A DNA stretch of 64,000 nt, taken from the NCBI GenBank assembly GCA_022579005.1, contig MU401640.1:1-64000 (forward strand). Reading direction: 5' to 3'. This stretch comes from Poronia punctata. Lineage: Eukaryota > Ascomycota > Sordariomycetes > Xylariales > Xylariaceae. A program made the translations under genes and the position numbers. This document shows, piece after piece, positions 21,952 through 33,559 of this stretch (position 1 is its first letter; each line of letters starts with the position of its first letter). The notes under the pieces are model-generated. The model was not told where the DNA came from, did no database searches, and was given only the letters and a program-made list of their open reading frames with translations.

Positions 21952-22704
21952 ATGACCCCATCAACGACTCGCCTTTTGGCGAACGCGATTCCCAAAGTCT
22001 CCCTATCCAGATACCCCAACCGGCTGATTACACGGGCCATTTCGCAAACAAGCTCCCGGCGCAATGATGAGAAACCTTCACCAGCAAATAAGCGGACGAA
22101 CATATTGACGATGCTTGCCAATACACCAGAATGGCAGACGAAACCGCAGCTACCAGGTCGAGCACCTACTGGAACCGCAGCCCCCAATTCCGTGAGACCC
22201 GTGAACCAAAACTCGGATGTGAAAGATATATTGGATGTTATCAAAACTGGCATCGGGAAGACGAATCCAGTTCACCCACCGAGGCCAACAAGCGGTTCCA
22301 CCGATAGAGGGTCACGTCGGGGCCCTAGCAATGAACCATTTCATTTCCACGTCTATGCACACAAGCACAACACGCACATCACTGTGACAAAGCCGGATAG
22401 GGGCGCCATCATCTCCATGTCGACAGGAAACATAGGGTTCAAGAAGGGAAAACGCGGTTCCTACGACGCTGCTCACCAGTTATGCACTTATGTGCTCGAT
22501 AAGCTGCACCAGGGCGGATGGCACAATACCATGCCTGCCCTCGAAGTGGTGTTGCGTGGATTCGGACAAGGACGTGAGGCTGCTGTTAAGATTCTACTCG
22601 GCAGTGCTGGACGTCTGATACGACCTTTGATTCAGAGAGTATCTGATTCTACAAGACTGAAGTTTGGTGGTACTAGAGGCCAACGACCAAGGAGACTCGG
22701 TTAA
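21952..22704 (+). CDS. Mitochondrial small-subunit ribosomal protein uS11m
   Basis: Single exon of 250 residues. A basic N-terminus (MTPSTTRLLANAIPKVSLSR) is a mitochondrial presequence. The C-terminal about 130 residues are the universal S11 fold: FHFHVYAHKHNTHITVTKP, ISMSTGNIGFKKGKRGSYDAAHQ, then VVLRGFGQGREAAVKILLG and the basic tail LKFGGTRGQRPRRLG. It corresponds to yeast Mrps18 and bacterial S11, which binds 16S-type rRNA at the platform near the mRNA exit. The extension between residues 30 and 110 is low complexity as in other fungi. It lies divergently next to TIM44, both for mitochondrial biogenesis. Confidence 0.93.
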   Translation: MTPSTTRLLANAIPKVSLSRYPNRLITRAISQTSSRRNDEKPSPANKRTNILTMLANTPEWQTKPQLPGRAPTGTAAPNSVRPVNQNSDVKDILDVIKTGIGKTNPVHPPRPTSGSTDRGSRRGPSNEPFHFHVYAHKHNTHITVTKPDRGAIISMSTGNIGFKKGKRGSYDAAHQLCTYVLDKLHQGGWHNTMPALEVVLRGFGQGREAAVKILLGSAGRLIRPLIQRVSDSTRLKFGGTRGQRPRRLG

Positions 22705-23024
22705 AGAATGGGCCTTTCTCTCCAACATAATACTGTATCATAAGTTATAGCCACCGAAGAACATGTACAACTGGTTGTTATGATTTGTACCCCAGTCCTG
22801 CTGCGATATCCATCCTGTACGAGTATATACCAAGAGGAAGAGAGTGAACCGAACGGCAATTGGGCCAATCAAAAATGCATGGTATCGATGAGGCAGACCT
22901 TTCCCAACGCCAGTCGTAACACGCATGTCCCAGCCCATGCGACCGCCGCCTGAATTGCTTAGAAATATAACGAGTGAAGAACTAATCGAGGTTTACGTGG
23001 TGATTTGCACCGTCAACGTCACCG
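22705..23024. other. Convergent 3' spacer
   Basis: Roughly 320 bp between the stops of uS11m and the convergent PPPDE gene. It contains one TACGAGTA octamer (22,818). No gene. Confidence 0.5.
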
Positions 23025-23868
23025 TCACCTTACAATGGGGGCTCTCTCAGCAGGGGGTAAGCGTCGACCGCTGGTGTCACGAGTTACGTCTTTCTGCTTG
23101 CCCTTTGTCTTCTTGCGACGGTCCTGTTGTGGGCTTGAACTGTCCTCGTCGCTCCAGTCATCTTCCTCCAGTGTATTTAATGTCCGGCGAGGCTGTTGTC
23201 TCAACATACTGGACCCTTCGTCGGCGTCAGAGTCACTATCCCCTTCCAACAACTCGCCATCGGCCATCTCGAAATCCGGCGGCACGACCCATTGTTGGGG
23301 CACCACGCAGGGTAACGCAACGCCGATAGCTGCCGCCCGATTCAGCCAGCCAGGGCCTGGCCGGCCGGTCAGCTTCTCGCAGAGATAACTTGTAAAGTGG
23401 TTGCAGTTACGGGTGAGGATATTATATCCAGCACCATCGAATTCGACCGAGGCTCGTTGTATAATGGAATCGATTTCGGCTTGAGTCGCGAATGTGAGAC
23501 CGTGCGGAATTTCGGTCCGGAATGTGCCACCAGGAGGCTCCGTCTTAGGTTGTGTCCAATATACGCCCGTCACACCGCGTTCGTCGTGTCCACCATACGC
23601 GTATTCCTTGCCGTTAATGACCACACCGGAATGCAGTAGAGAAGTACCGAAAGTCCACAGCACAGAAGAGAGGCGACCGGGCTATTGGAGAAGTCGTCGA
23701 TTAGATTTCATCCGATAGTACTTTGTACGACGAGTCTTACAGCAGGAAACAGCAACATACCGGTAGAAGATCGTAGACATTGATGATAATTTCTGTCCTA
23801 GTCAAGGATAATGTTGACCTGTGCGATGGCCTCAAGGTCCTGTTAGACGAAAACTTCTTGGACGCCAT
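23025..23868 (-). CDS. PPPDE/DeSI-type putative deubiquitinase or deSUMOylase
   Basis: Two exons, 23868-23761 and 23681-23025, give 254 residues. The start MASKKFSSNRTLRP joins IIINVYDLLPPGRLSSVLWTFG across a 79-bp intron. The PPPDE papain-like fold has its catalytic His in LLHSGVV and its Cys in TRNCNHFTSYLC, with YGGH, PGGTFR and GYNILTRNCN in the expected order. A proline/acid-rich tail from about residue 170 (DSDSDADEGSS, EEDDWSDEDSSSP, KKTKGKQKD) follows and is poorly conserved in such proteins. Homologues (DESI1/2, Hag1-like) cleave ubiquitin/SUMO-type or palmitoyl thioester bonds in cytosol and nucleus; the true substrate here is unknown. Both catalytic residues are present. Confidence 0.9.
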
Positions 23869-25398
23869 GCTCGATAGCGTTGATGCAGCGATGATGTGGG
23901 TAATCTATGAATACTCTTGTAAAGGCTTTGATGCGTGGCGATAGGATTCCGGTGCACTGCGGAGTCGGACCAGCGTTGTCGGCGTAATGGGATAGTGAGA
24001 AGAATTTAGAGGATGCGCAGCGTCGGCAATTATGAGGCAAAGCAAATATCAATATTCTTAACGCTGCATCACTGCATTCCTAGATGATAACTACACGTAT
24101 ATAATGGAAGCAAGGCGACTGGCGTTTCGTAACACTCGATCCGAGAAATCTGGAACCGGCCAACTTGGATGCCAAGAGCAAGTATAGCTAAAGAAACACC
24201 TTTAATTTGCAGGACTATAAGAAGTAAGATACACAGGTAAGAAAGGGTGAGGATTTCAACACATATCGGCAGAAGGATGTGCCTCGTTACCAAGTTACTC
24301 TCTCAGCAGGATCACCAGACATGCGAGGTTAGCTTGGGGCTGCCTACGAAGGTAGGTACCTGTATTAGGTAAGCACCTAACCCTACCTTGGAGAGGTAGG
24401 GGCCGATGGTGGCGGACTGAATCAACAGTTTTTAGGTCTGGCTACCTTGATGTCGCAACCGCCCTCTGCAGATCGCTTATTGCAGGCTTACTACTCGTAG
24501 CTTTGCGGCCTCATATCTCCTAAATTAGACTAACCTTAGGTGGTTGCCGCAACGTACGAGTAAAGACACAAGAGGTTTCGGAGCTTGAGCAACTACGTGT
24601 ATATGCAGGCAGAGCGAGTGGTGAAACACCTACGAGTACCAGCTCAAGGGACTAAGCGCCCTACTGGAGGTGGATGCATACGAGTACACGTACTTTATAA
24701 GCCTAATGTGCCCTTGGTTTGCTTGGTGCCGAGTTCAAGCTGATGGAAGCTGAAAAGATCAGAGCTGAGCAACGTATGAGTACATGCCTGATTACAACCC
24801 CAACCATAGGGGAAGGCAACTATCATTTGGCTTTTCGGTAGGCAAACATGGCCTCAAGAAAAGCTTCGGTAAAACTGCAGGGCCGGTCTCCGGGGCTGGA
24901 GGGGCATTTTGCAAAAGGTGGAGTTGACAAAACGCAAGGACCAATAGATGAGCCGCCCGCAAGGGAAACCAATTTCGTACGGCATCCACTTTGCATATTC
25001 AGGATTTTTTTTTTTTCCTTCACGTCTCCATCCCCCTCATAAAGGTCTCGGATGGAAACCAGTTAAAACCCAGCCATCCTCGACTCCAATCTTCCTCTCT
25101 CTCTCACAGGGTCTGTCTTCGACCACATTGCGAAGCCAAAAAGCCCGGTCATTGACTTGGACGGACAGTGGTGCGTTTGTTCAACGAGACCTTGAGGCTG
25201 GTCCACAGCCGAACTCGTTCCACGGTGTCTTCCTCGACCCTTTCCCCCATACACTTCGTTTCTCTTTCACGCCTTTTTCGACCTATCGCAGCGAGTCCTG
25301 CGTTTTCCCCTCTGCCCACCCAATCCACCCGAGTGCCTAGTTGCACCGTTATCTACATCACCACTCGTACGTACGCAAGTCGACGTTCACGCCCAAAG
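23869..25398. other. Intergenic region upstream of PPPDE and OLA1 genes
   Basis: A divergent promoter region of 1.5 kb. It contains four TACGAGTA/TACTCGTA octamers (24,492, 24,555, 24,631, 24,679) and a CT-rich stretch at about 25,010-25,110 that looks like the OLA1 core promoter and leader. No separate gene recognised. Confidence 0.5.
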
Positions 25399-26884
25399 AT
25401 GCCTCCCAAGAAAGCTGCGGCGGAAGAGAAGCTTCTTCTCGGCCGTCCTGGTAACAATTTGAAGGCTGGTATTGTTGGTTTAGCCAACGTTGGCAAGTCG
25501 ACACTGTTCCAGGCTATTACCAAGTGCTCGCTTGGTAACCCTGCTGTAAGCTCCCAACTGCCACTGCCACTGCCATTTCTACGAAGCGCAGATATGCGAG
25601 GCTATATATCTAACAGCATGTGAGTAGAATTTCCCATACGCCACTATTGATCCCGAAGAGTCTCGTGTCATTGTACCGGACGATCGGTATGACTGGTTGT
25701 GCGAAAAGTACAACCCCAAATCTCGGGTGCCGGCTCACTTGACAGTCTACGATATTGCCGGTCTCACAAGAGGCGCCTCGACGGGCGCTGGTCTTGGTAA
25801 TGCTTTCTTGTCACATATTCGCGCCGTCGATGCCATCTTCCAGGTCGTTCGGTGCTTTGATGATGCCGAGATTATCCATGTCGAGGGTGACGTCGATCCC
25901 GTCAGAGATCTAGATATCATCGCAGATGAACTACGAACAAAAGATATCGAGTTCACAGAGAAGGCGATAGAAAATCAGAAAAAGAAGACCCGTGTGGGCG
26001 GCCAGAGTCTAGAGGTCAAAAAGGCCAAGGAAGAGGAGTCTATTATGGAAAAGGTCCTTGCCTGGTTGAAAGACGGCAAGGATGTCCGGAAGGGCAACTG
26101 GACTCCCAAAGAGGTAAGATTTGCCTTTTCTTTCCTACTCTCGCATACCATCTCCTCTCCTTTCATGATGACAAAGGGCCATAGCGCCTGATCTAATCCC
26201 AGCTCTTCGAGTGCCTCAATTATACAACGCAGAGTGCACACTGAGATAAGAAACATGCTCTGATTTATCCACACCATTCTTGTTGATACCGCATATACAC
26301 ATGGAAGCACCATATACTGACTATGCGCTCAGGTCGAGGTTATCAACACCTTATTACTGCTCTCTGCCAAACCTGTTGTGTATCTGGTGAATCTTTCTGA
26401 GCGAGATTACACACGGAAGAAGAACAAGCACTTGGCCAAGATTGCGGAGTGGATGAAGGAGCATGCGGCTGGCGACCCTATCCTTCCCATCTCAGTCTGC
26501 TTTGAGGAGCGTCTAACCCACTTCGAGACGGAGGCAGAAGCTCAAGAGGAATGCAAGAAGCTTGGCATCGAGTCTGCGCTCCCCAAGATCGTAACCACGA
26601 TGCGCAAAGCATTGCACCTCGGCAGCTTCTTCACCACCGGTACCGATGAGGTGCGACAGTGGACTATCAGACAAGGCACCAAAGCCCCACAGGCTGCCGG
26701 TGTCATCCACACGGATTTTGAAAAGACGTTTATCCAAGCGATCGTATATAACTTCAACGCATTAAAGGAACTCGGCGATGAAACCGAAGTTAAAGCCAAG
26801 GGTAAGATCATGACTAAAGGCAAGGATTATGTTGTCGAGGATGGCGACATTCTCCTTATCAAAGCCGGCGCCGCCAAAGGCTAA
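25399..26884 (+). CDS. OLA1: Obg-like ATPase OLA1/YchF
   Basis: Three exons, 25399-25545, 25628-26113 and 26333-26884, give 394 residues, the usual family length. Landmarks: G1 loop [23 protein letters not shown] switch, DIAGL (G3), the NLSE motif in the G4 position that gives YchF proteins ATP rather than GTP preference, [11 protein letters not shown] and the C-terminal TGS domain ending [14 protein letters not shown]. YchF proteins bind ribosomes and act in stress response and translation control in the cytosol. The chosen ATG ([18 protein letters not shown]) is the conserved start. The frame stays open for at least 77 codons upstream without an ATG, with an Arg/Ser-rich composition. The second intron is long for this window (219 bp). 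Confidence 0.96.
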
Positions 26885-27413
26885 ACGCATGAATGGGGAT
26901 CCTATATGGACCTGCTTTCTAGGCTCGCTGATCGCGGCATGGTACGTAGATCTTAGTATAGGTGAAGATAGAAAGAACAAGACTTTTCATGACGTCCAAC
27001 CGGGCCACGGCGGCTCTCTAGTATCTGCCGTCGCGTTGCATCCACTTCGTTTCTAAACTCATCTTGCACTGCTTACGTAGTATCTTGAAATCAGCCCGAA
27101 ATATCTAGCGCGGGGCAGAGACGTTGGACAAAGGAGAACAAAGCAGTCAAAGGTAGCGTCGGTCTACCTTGTGGTTGAAAACGGCTTTCAACATGGCGCT
27201 TGTCTCAGAAAAGCCAAAGCGTACAAAGCCGTGAATGTGTCAAGAGGGGCTTCTGTTAACTTTGATCGTATGACGGTCGGGTAAGGACATGATAGCCCCT
27301 AGATCGAGGAGAAAACCCTAGTTCAGTTGCCGTTGAGAGCGCCCCTGCCATTTCTTGAACAAAACAACCTATTCCGCAGCACTTCCACTTGTTGTAACAC
27401 CCCAATTTGAAAC
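26885..27413. other. Spacer between OLA1 and basic protein gene
   Basis: About 530 bp; 3' UTR of OLA1 followed by the promoter of the next gene. No feature recognised. Confidence 0.5.
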
Positions 27414-27944
27414 ATGCAGCGTACACAACACCCGTCTCCCCATCCTCATTTCGATAATAGGCAACGGCCGACAGAGGAAGTCTACTCGCCCAACATCGAT
27501 ACCAGCGAGTTCGAAGAAGACGAAGAAGACGAATACGTTCGGTACCCACTACTCGATAAACGAGGGAAGAAGAAGAAGAAGAAGACGCAGAGAAAACGAC
27601 CAGCGCCTGAACCTGAACCTGAGCCGCCCACGCCACCCGCTAAGAAAAGGTGTCTACGACCGGCTCGGGAGCGACGGGCAGAGAGAAGAGCGGCTGAGGA
27701 ACGGGCCGCGGCTAATATCCCTGACGAAGTAGACGATAAAAAGAAGAAGAAGAAGAAGGCAAATATCAGGCTCGGTCCACTTCCTGGCTCGGAACCTGGG
27801 AATATACGCTGTGGGGCGTCCAGGCGGCGCCGTAAGAAGAGGGCAGATGCTCTTCTTCGTGGGATGAGGCTTGCTGCGGAAGATGATCTGTGTTGGGATT
27901 TTAGACAGGTTAGGGTTGTTCGGGGGTTGCCGCTACCGCTTTGA
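27414..27944 (+). CDS. Small highly charged basic protein of unknown function
   Basis: Uninterrupted 176-codon frame starting MQRTQHPSPHPHFDNRQRPT. An acidic patch (EFEEDEEDEYV, about residues 32-42) is followed by lysine runs (GKKKKKKTQRKR), PEPEPEPPTPPAKKR, an Arg/Ala helix (RPARERRAERRAAEERAAAN) and a second lysine run, then RRRRKKRADALLRGMRLAAEDDLCWDFRQVR. The basic clusters could serve as nuclear or nucleolar localisation signals. No known domain is visible. The opposite strand is also open because of the purine bias, but gives only serine/phenylalanine runs. I regard this strand as the gene because of its ATG, codon choice and plausible C-terminal helix. Moderately certain. Confidence 0.55.
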   Translation: MQRTQHPSPHPHFDNRQRPTEEVYSPNIDTSEFEEDEEDEYVRYPLLDKRGKKKKKKTQRKRPAPEPEPEPPTPPAKKRCLRPARERRAERRAAEERAAANIPDEVDDKKKKKKKANIRLGPLPGSEPGNIRCGASRRRRKKRADALLRGMRLAAEDDLCWDFRQVRVVRGLPLPL

Positions 27945-28187
27945 GGTTTTGTGAAGGAGGATACTTTCAAGTGGCATTAATGATGATGGGGCGGGGGATG
28001 AGGTATCCTTCGCGTTATCGGTAGGGGGTTGTTCTTGCCGCGATAATGTCAGTCATTTGTACCGAGCATGCAATTCGAGCATCAGCCGCAGTAGATTCGT
28101 TATTTGCGCGGAAATTGTGAACCAGTCTATTTTGATTACCGGCATGCTCCTTAAGCGTCTTTAGAGAATCGAGCAAATGTTAACCCC

Positions 28188-29708
28188 CTATTGCCGTCGT
28201 CGCCGAGTAAAAACAAGCGACTTCACAACAAACTCCTGACCTCCTTTCGTCTGATCCACGCCCTCGAGTTCCGGGAACCATTTTATGAAGGATGTATCAT
28301 CCATCCGGGGTTTCGGCTTCTTACCAGGCCACCAAATCCCAAGCTCATCATCAACACCATATCTGTCCGCGCCACGCCACCTCACAACCGACTCTTTCCT
28401 CCCGTCCCACTCGAGCTGAACATTATCCCCGAGAGGAAAAGTCCACAACTTGGCGCACCGTATCACCGCATCCAGCTGGTCTTCCTTGATAGCGTACATT
28501 TCGAGATCCAGCACAAGACGTTCCAGATCCGGCCAGTATTCCTCAAACTGCATCCCCCATCTCCCCTGCTTCTCGAACTCATCCAGATCAAAATCCGGCT
28601 CTCGTCCTGCTAAGCGCGCCTCGTAACCTTTAACCATAGCCGAGCTCGCGTCCCTTCTATCCGTGATATTCATCATCGGTTCTAGACGTAATCTCTCATG
28701 GGGATTCTCCTGTGGTTGCGAAGCCCAAGACCACCAATCCGTCCGTGACATACGTATCGTGAGATTTTTTATCTTCTGCCCGGCGAATATGCTACGTATC
28801 AGCATGACACGTTCCGCCGAGGTTTCTGACTCTGTTACGGGTAATAGTTGTTCGGGTTTCGTCTCTTTGGCAGGTTGGAAAGAGGCGTATCCCGCCAACG
28901 TAATGCCTCGCGCCTCATGGCCTTCATGACGACCTTTGTTACCCAGGAGACGAGATACACGCTCAACAGAACCTAAAAAAAATAACAGTCAGCGTCTTCC
29001 GAAGGGAACCATTTATAGCAAAGAAAAAAAGAAAATATATGGGGGGGGAAACTTACCGCCTTCCAGCGTATACTGCTGCACACACATCTCCACAACCCCA
29101 ACATTAGCAAACTGCCAGGGCCTCAACTTCCTACACGAGCGCAGATTCGCCGGCGTACACTGCAACACATTATGCTGCGGCACATCATAGGGATGACCAT
29201 CAAACACCATGACGGGATTGACCCGAAACGGCGTCAAGAAAGCCTCGACATAGACAGCGCGACAAGTGAGAAGAAGCTCAACAGCGACTCTTAACGGTGC
29301 AGCTTGACCGGGTCTCACGCTTGGGTCGTCAAGCGGGTACTGCTCGTGCGGGACGACCTCGTAGTATCGCGCGAGGGCATATTCCCAGATAATCTCGCGT
29401 AGCTCGGGGGGGAGTTTGGCGAATAGGGGGGATGCGGATTGGCGGTGTATGATTATGTTACTGTGGGTGGTGGGGTCGTCGTTATTGTTGTTGTCGCACA
29501 GGAGGAAGCTGACTGCGAGGGGTAGTTTGTCTTTTTCTTTCTGCTCTCTACTTCTGGATTTATGTGATGATGATGAGGATGTGTTTTGGTGGGTTAGTCG
29601 CGCTTCTTCGTCGATGGGCCGCGATCGGTTTTGCGTGATCCGACGGACCATGTTGGTTGCTTTTGTCCAGGTTTTGGACCCTATGTTCCAGGAGAGTAGG
29701 TCCAACAT
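28188..29708 (-). CDS. DUF7730/F-box-like fungal protein
   Basis: Two exons, 29708-29057 and 28972-28188, give 478 residues; the phase-1 intron joins LEGG to SVERVSRLLGNKG. The N-terminal 90 residues are disordered, with Ser and Asn runs. The core LFAKLPPELREIIWEYAL resembles the F-box/DUF7730 motif common in Pezizomycotina, followed by LLLTCRAVYVEAFL, NVLQCTPANLRSCRKLRPWQFANVGVVEMCVQQYTLEGG, and after the intron IKNLTIRMSRTDWWSW and the LVLDLEMY strand typical of the family's repeat-like C-terminal part. It ends VKSLVFTRRRRQ. Such proteins are numerous and their functions largely unknown; F-box types act as SCF ubiquitin ligase adaptors. No signal peptide. An alternative start at the internal MVRRITQ is possible. 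Confidence 0.8.
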
Positions 29709-32647
29709 GAGAGACTGTCTTTCTATCTACCTATCTCTCTGTCCCGTTTTTATTCCTGGTCGTGTTCGTTACGAGTAGGTATGCAGTCAATATGGATGGA
29801 TGACTTGTTGAAATCAGCAAAAACCTTGACTAAACTAGAGATGGTGTGTAGTCTAGAAACGCGCCGGACATGTCTTATTATATATACCTACACTACACTA
29901 GTTACCTATTAAACTACGTGTACGTGAAATCTCACCCGACGACAAGGATCCATGATTGATTGCATTGCCAACCACGAGTCCACGACCGCATAAGGGTAGG
30001 AACCGAGATAAAAAAAAAAGGGCAAGGGTGAACGATCCTATCCCGCCCCGGCTCGCTCTGCCTAAATCTGACGAGAGACGGTCAGCCCCCGCCCCCCTGC
30101 AAGTCTTACACCCAAACAGATCATCGCGAGCCTCCTTGTAACAAAACGTTGCAAAAATTCACCCGGGGAAACACAAATGAGAAAACAGTCCGGGATCAAA
30201 TGAACGCGCTAGACCAGAGATGGAAATGACAGGGGATCCGTGGTGTGCCGTCTTCCCCCCGCAAATCCACCGCCTGGAAAAGGATCTAATAATAACCGCG
30301 CTATCTCCGCTGGCCTCCTCAGCTGGAGCCTGGCAAAAGTACAAGCGCTTCCTGACGGAGCTGAGACTAGGTATGGACTATTTACAAGTACATAGTAGGT
30401 AGGTGGTATAAAAGACATAAAGTAAAGATATACAACTATAATAGTGTTTCAAAACAACATAGAGAGAAAAAAAAAAGAAGGTTCGGAAACCTACGGATAA
30501 ATACATTGCTAGTTAAACCCCCCTTGGCCGTTTTTCTTTTTCTCGCATGCATATTTTAGCTTGCTCCGACCACGTGGTCGTCCACCGTTGCCGATGATGC
30601 TAGTATTATCAATCGACCCACCCAGATTACATATCGAGATAATACATCAGTGAAATGTAAGAAGAAATTCCACTACAACTCTTGAAGGATTGGAGATATA
30701 CTGCCGCCCATAATATTGCATCTACATGTAACTCCATAGATAGATAACGCCCTGTGGCATGAAAATGCCTAGGGTAGGACAGCATCGGTCTGGTTTCACC
30801 TCACCCATGGTACGGTATTATTCTGACATCAGCACATGATTATCCAAAACAAAACGGATCCCGTTCGGCCAACAGTTTATCGAGAAATCCCATGATGGGC
30901 CTTTCTCCAATACCTGACCTGCAGGACATTTACTCCCTCCCCCGATAACTTTTCTCCATAAGGTAGCCTGCTACCCTAGTGGAGATGATTGGGGTTTACA
31001 TGGCTAATGCGATATTGAAAGTGATAAATCATAGGAGTAATCTTAGACCTACCCCAGGTGATGGGCCCGGTAACCCCATCTATCTACTCGTAACCACCTA
31101 CAGTACCTAACCTAGATATGTATCCTCGTGGCTCCGAGTTTGTACGGACCGGCCCGGCTACTGGCAGTATTTGTTTTTTGACGGGTTACGTACAACAATG
31201 GTGCAGTCCGTATCAAAGTTCTTACCTATGACGCCGGACGCGAAAAATAAGATTGCAACATATTATCGACCAGGCGAGATCTTTGAGAAATTTATCTGCC
31301 CGCAAGCCAAACCCTAATATCATCCCCGACATGGGTGGCCCTGGCGAGGGGTTCGGAGTTGTGTGGTTTTTCAGCCGCCATGTCTTCTGTTTAAAAGGCG
31401 GATTGAGGGGTCCATTTAAACCTCAGGTCTTGTATTCGAGGACCGTAGGCGAAATGAATACCGGGATACTATTAGAGTATTTTTGATCTTTCCGTGGTAT
31501 GCGTTTAGGGCTTTATACCAGATCTCTACGTATGGAAACACAAACGTTTCCATCAACGTCAAGAATGTCAGTTTAGGGGCTTGCCTCGAGGCCAAGGGCT
31601 GGGTTAGTACGAGACATATGCTATTTATGTAGAAACTAACCTAACTTAGGTAGCTGATCTAACCTAAAATAGTAGCGAGCTCCCCGCGCGTAAACCTGCC
31701 CAGAATCACTGTCTGGATGGTTGCAGTCCGAGATAACTGGTAATACTTATTCAAAACGTGAAGTTGGGTACTGAATGCTTCAGCAATATGTATGTTCTAA
31801 AGCCTTAACTCAGATCTTTTACCCTAAAACAGGAAACGGTTAGGTTCTGGCTCTGGCTCTGGTTCCTGGCGCAATGACTTATCTTCAGGGACGTGGGTGC
31901 TGTTAAAATGTGTGCCTAGGTACCTACTCGTAATCTCCTTTTCTCCACAGATTTCGTAAGCCAAAGCATGCAATGTTGGGGTCGAACATGCATCGAGCTC
32001 AATGCTATCTACGAGGTGCCTCAGTTATGGGGCAGGCCTGTTTCGCCACAAAGTTTACCCTTCAGTTTTTCGTACCTCAACGACATTGAATCCGTCAATC
32101 ACCCTTCTACGAGTCGCTTGTAGGTACCTAAAGTACTTACATAGGATAGCCAGCCCAGTTTCTTGGGCGGCATTAAGGTTGCAACTTCCAGATACTTGTC
32201 CTTCCAACTTCAGTCTTAAATGTCTTGGCCATTCTCGAGGTTTAGCCGCATTTGCTAAAACCGCGATCACTAAACATATTTCATTCATTAGACCTTTGGT
32301 CAAAACCCTACTCATCTTTTCGACGACACGTCTATAATCACGTTTCTCGAATCGCATTATCCAGTAGACTAGGTCAATTAGGAGTTCCTCCTGCCAGCTG
32401 CGCGAAAAGTCGATCAGATCTCGAACCACCGCGACTATCCTGTGGCGTTTACCCCAGTGTTCCCACGTTTCAAACCGTCAATGACAAGTTATCATCCACC
32501 GATCGATAGACCTTGAACAATCTTTTCCGCCCGTTGCCGTGATATCCAACCGATTTGTTCTTTACGACGCGCCGCATCCAACTAACCCGATCCCACCTTT
32601 CAATTGATTACCGACAACGAGAGGACCATTTAAGTCTCCTATCCAAA
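29709..32647. other. Long intergenic region upstream of glutaredoxin
   Basis: 2.9 kb with no recognisable gene on either strand. Open stretches near 30,159-30,418 and 32,002-32,429 are short and resemble nothing. It contains TACGAGTA-type octamers at 29,770, 31,083 and 31,925. The last 130 bp are the leader of the glutaredoxin gene. Confidence 0.5.
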
Positions 32648-33559
32648 ATGCCGTCTCCGAGGAGGGTGCGCCTATTCATGATAGCGGTCTTCGTTACCGT
32701 CATCACCATATTATTCTACACATCACACATGCGCCACTCGTCGTCACGCGATCCTCGGACGATAAACGGCTTTTTCGGCAAGACAATGGACGCGCTGGAT
32801 CAGCGCCATGGAACAGGCGGACAGGTAGTGATGGGTGGGAAGGGGTCTTCGGCCCAGACAAACCTGAAAGACCATGACGGGGATGGAACTGTCGACGAGG
32901 ACGACGAGAAATTGGCCCGCGAAATGGCCGAGCGACTACGAGCGGCCGAACAGCAAGCCAAAGAGCAGGCTAACGCCAAGGCTCCGCTCAAGCCCGATAA
33001 TCCGAGCGATGTAGTGGGGGTGGGGAGTTCCGCCGGCGGACAGACAAAGGGGAAGTCTAGGATATCCCAAAAAGACGCCGAGGAAGAGGAAGAGAAAGAA
33101 GAGGAGGTAGAGGAGGTAGAGGAGGATGAGCCTTCAGAAGCACAGATAACCTTGAAACAGATTCTCAAGAAGTCGCCAGGTATGCGCCGGTATGAGCCAC
33201 TAATCCAAACTCGTTTGCTAATTCGTTGGTATCTAGTGGTTATCTTTTCCAAGTCATATTGCCCTTATTCGAAGAGAGCGAAGGGTGTCCTACTTGAGAA
33301 ATACGTCATAGAGCCCCGGCCGTACGTGGTCGAACTCGACGAACACCCGCTTGGCAGACAACTACAGACCTTGCTAGCGGAGAAGACTGGCAGGAGAACG
33401 GTGCCTAACATTGTTATCAATGGAAAGAGCATCGGCGGGAGCGACGAAATCGCGGAACTGGATAACAGGAAAACCTTGATCGACAAGTTCAAATCGGTCG
33501 GTGGCAAGAAGATTTCCATGAAAGAAAGATTCCTTGGCAATGCCAAGGAGGCGGCATAA
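32648..33559 (+). CDS. Membrane-anchored glutaredoxin, Grx6/Grx7-like
   Basis: Two exons, 32648-33179 and 33237-33559, give 284 residues. A short cytosolic start (MPSPRRVR) precedes one signal-anchor helix (LFMIAVFVTVITILFY, about residues 9-24), so the protein should be a type II membrane protein of the ER/Golgi. A long linker (about residues 30-175) is rich in Gln/Ala and then Glu (EEEEEKEEEVEEVEEDE). The thioredoxin-fold glutaredoxin domain follows: VVIFSKSYCPYSKRAKGVL with the CPYS active site, TVPNIVINGKSIGGSDE with the cis-Pro, and ending NAKEAA. This arrangement matches yeast Grx6/Grx7, which act in early secretory pathway redox control. The intron is 57 bp, a multiple of three without a stop, so retention would insert 19 residues just before the active-site strand. 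Confidence 0.92.
   Translation: MPSPRRVRLFMIAVFVTVITILFYTSHMRHSSSRDPRTINGFFGKTMDALDQRHGTGGQVVMGGKGSSAQTNLKDHDGDGTVDEDDEKLAREMAERLRAAEQQAKEQANAKAPLKPDNPSDVVGVGSSAGGQTKGKSRISQKDAEEEEEKEEEVEEVEEDEPSEAQITLKQILKKSPGMRRYEPLIQTRLLIRWYLVVIFSKSYCPYSKRAKGVLLEKYVIEPRPYVVELDEHPLGRQLQTLLAEKTGRRTVPNIVINGKSIGGSDEIAELDNRKTLIDKFKSVGGKKISMKERFLGNAKEAA

Noticed and set aside
27482..27970. 162-codon minus-strand frame opposite the basic protein
   Set aside because: Ser/Phe homopolymer runs are the antisense of Lys/Glu codons; the plus strand fits better.
32002..32429. Overlapping 111- and 124-codon frames on both strands upstream of glutaredoxin
   Set aside because: No domain, overlapping each other, likely chance.
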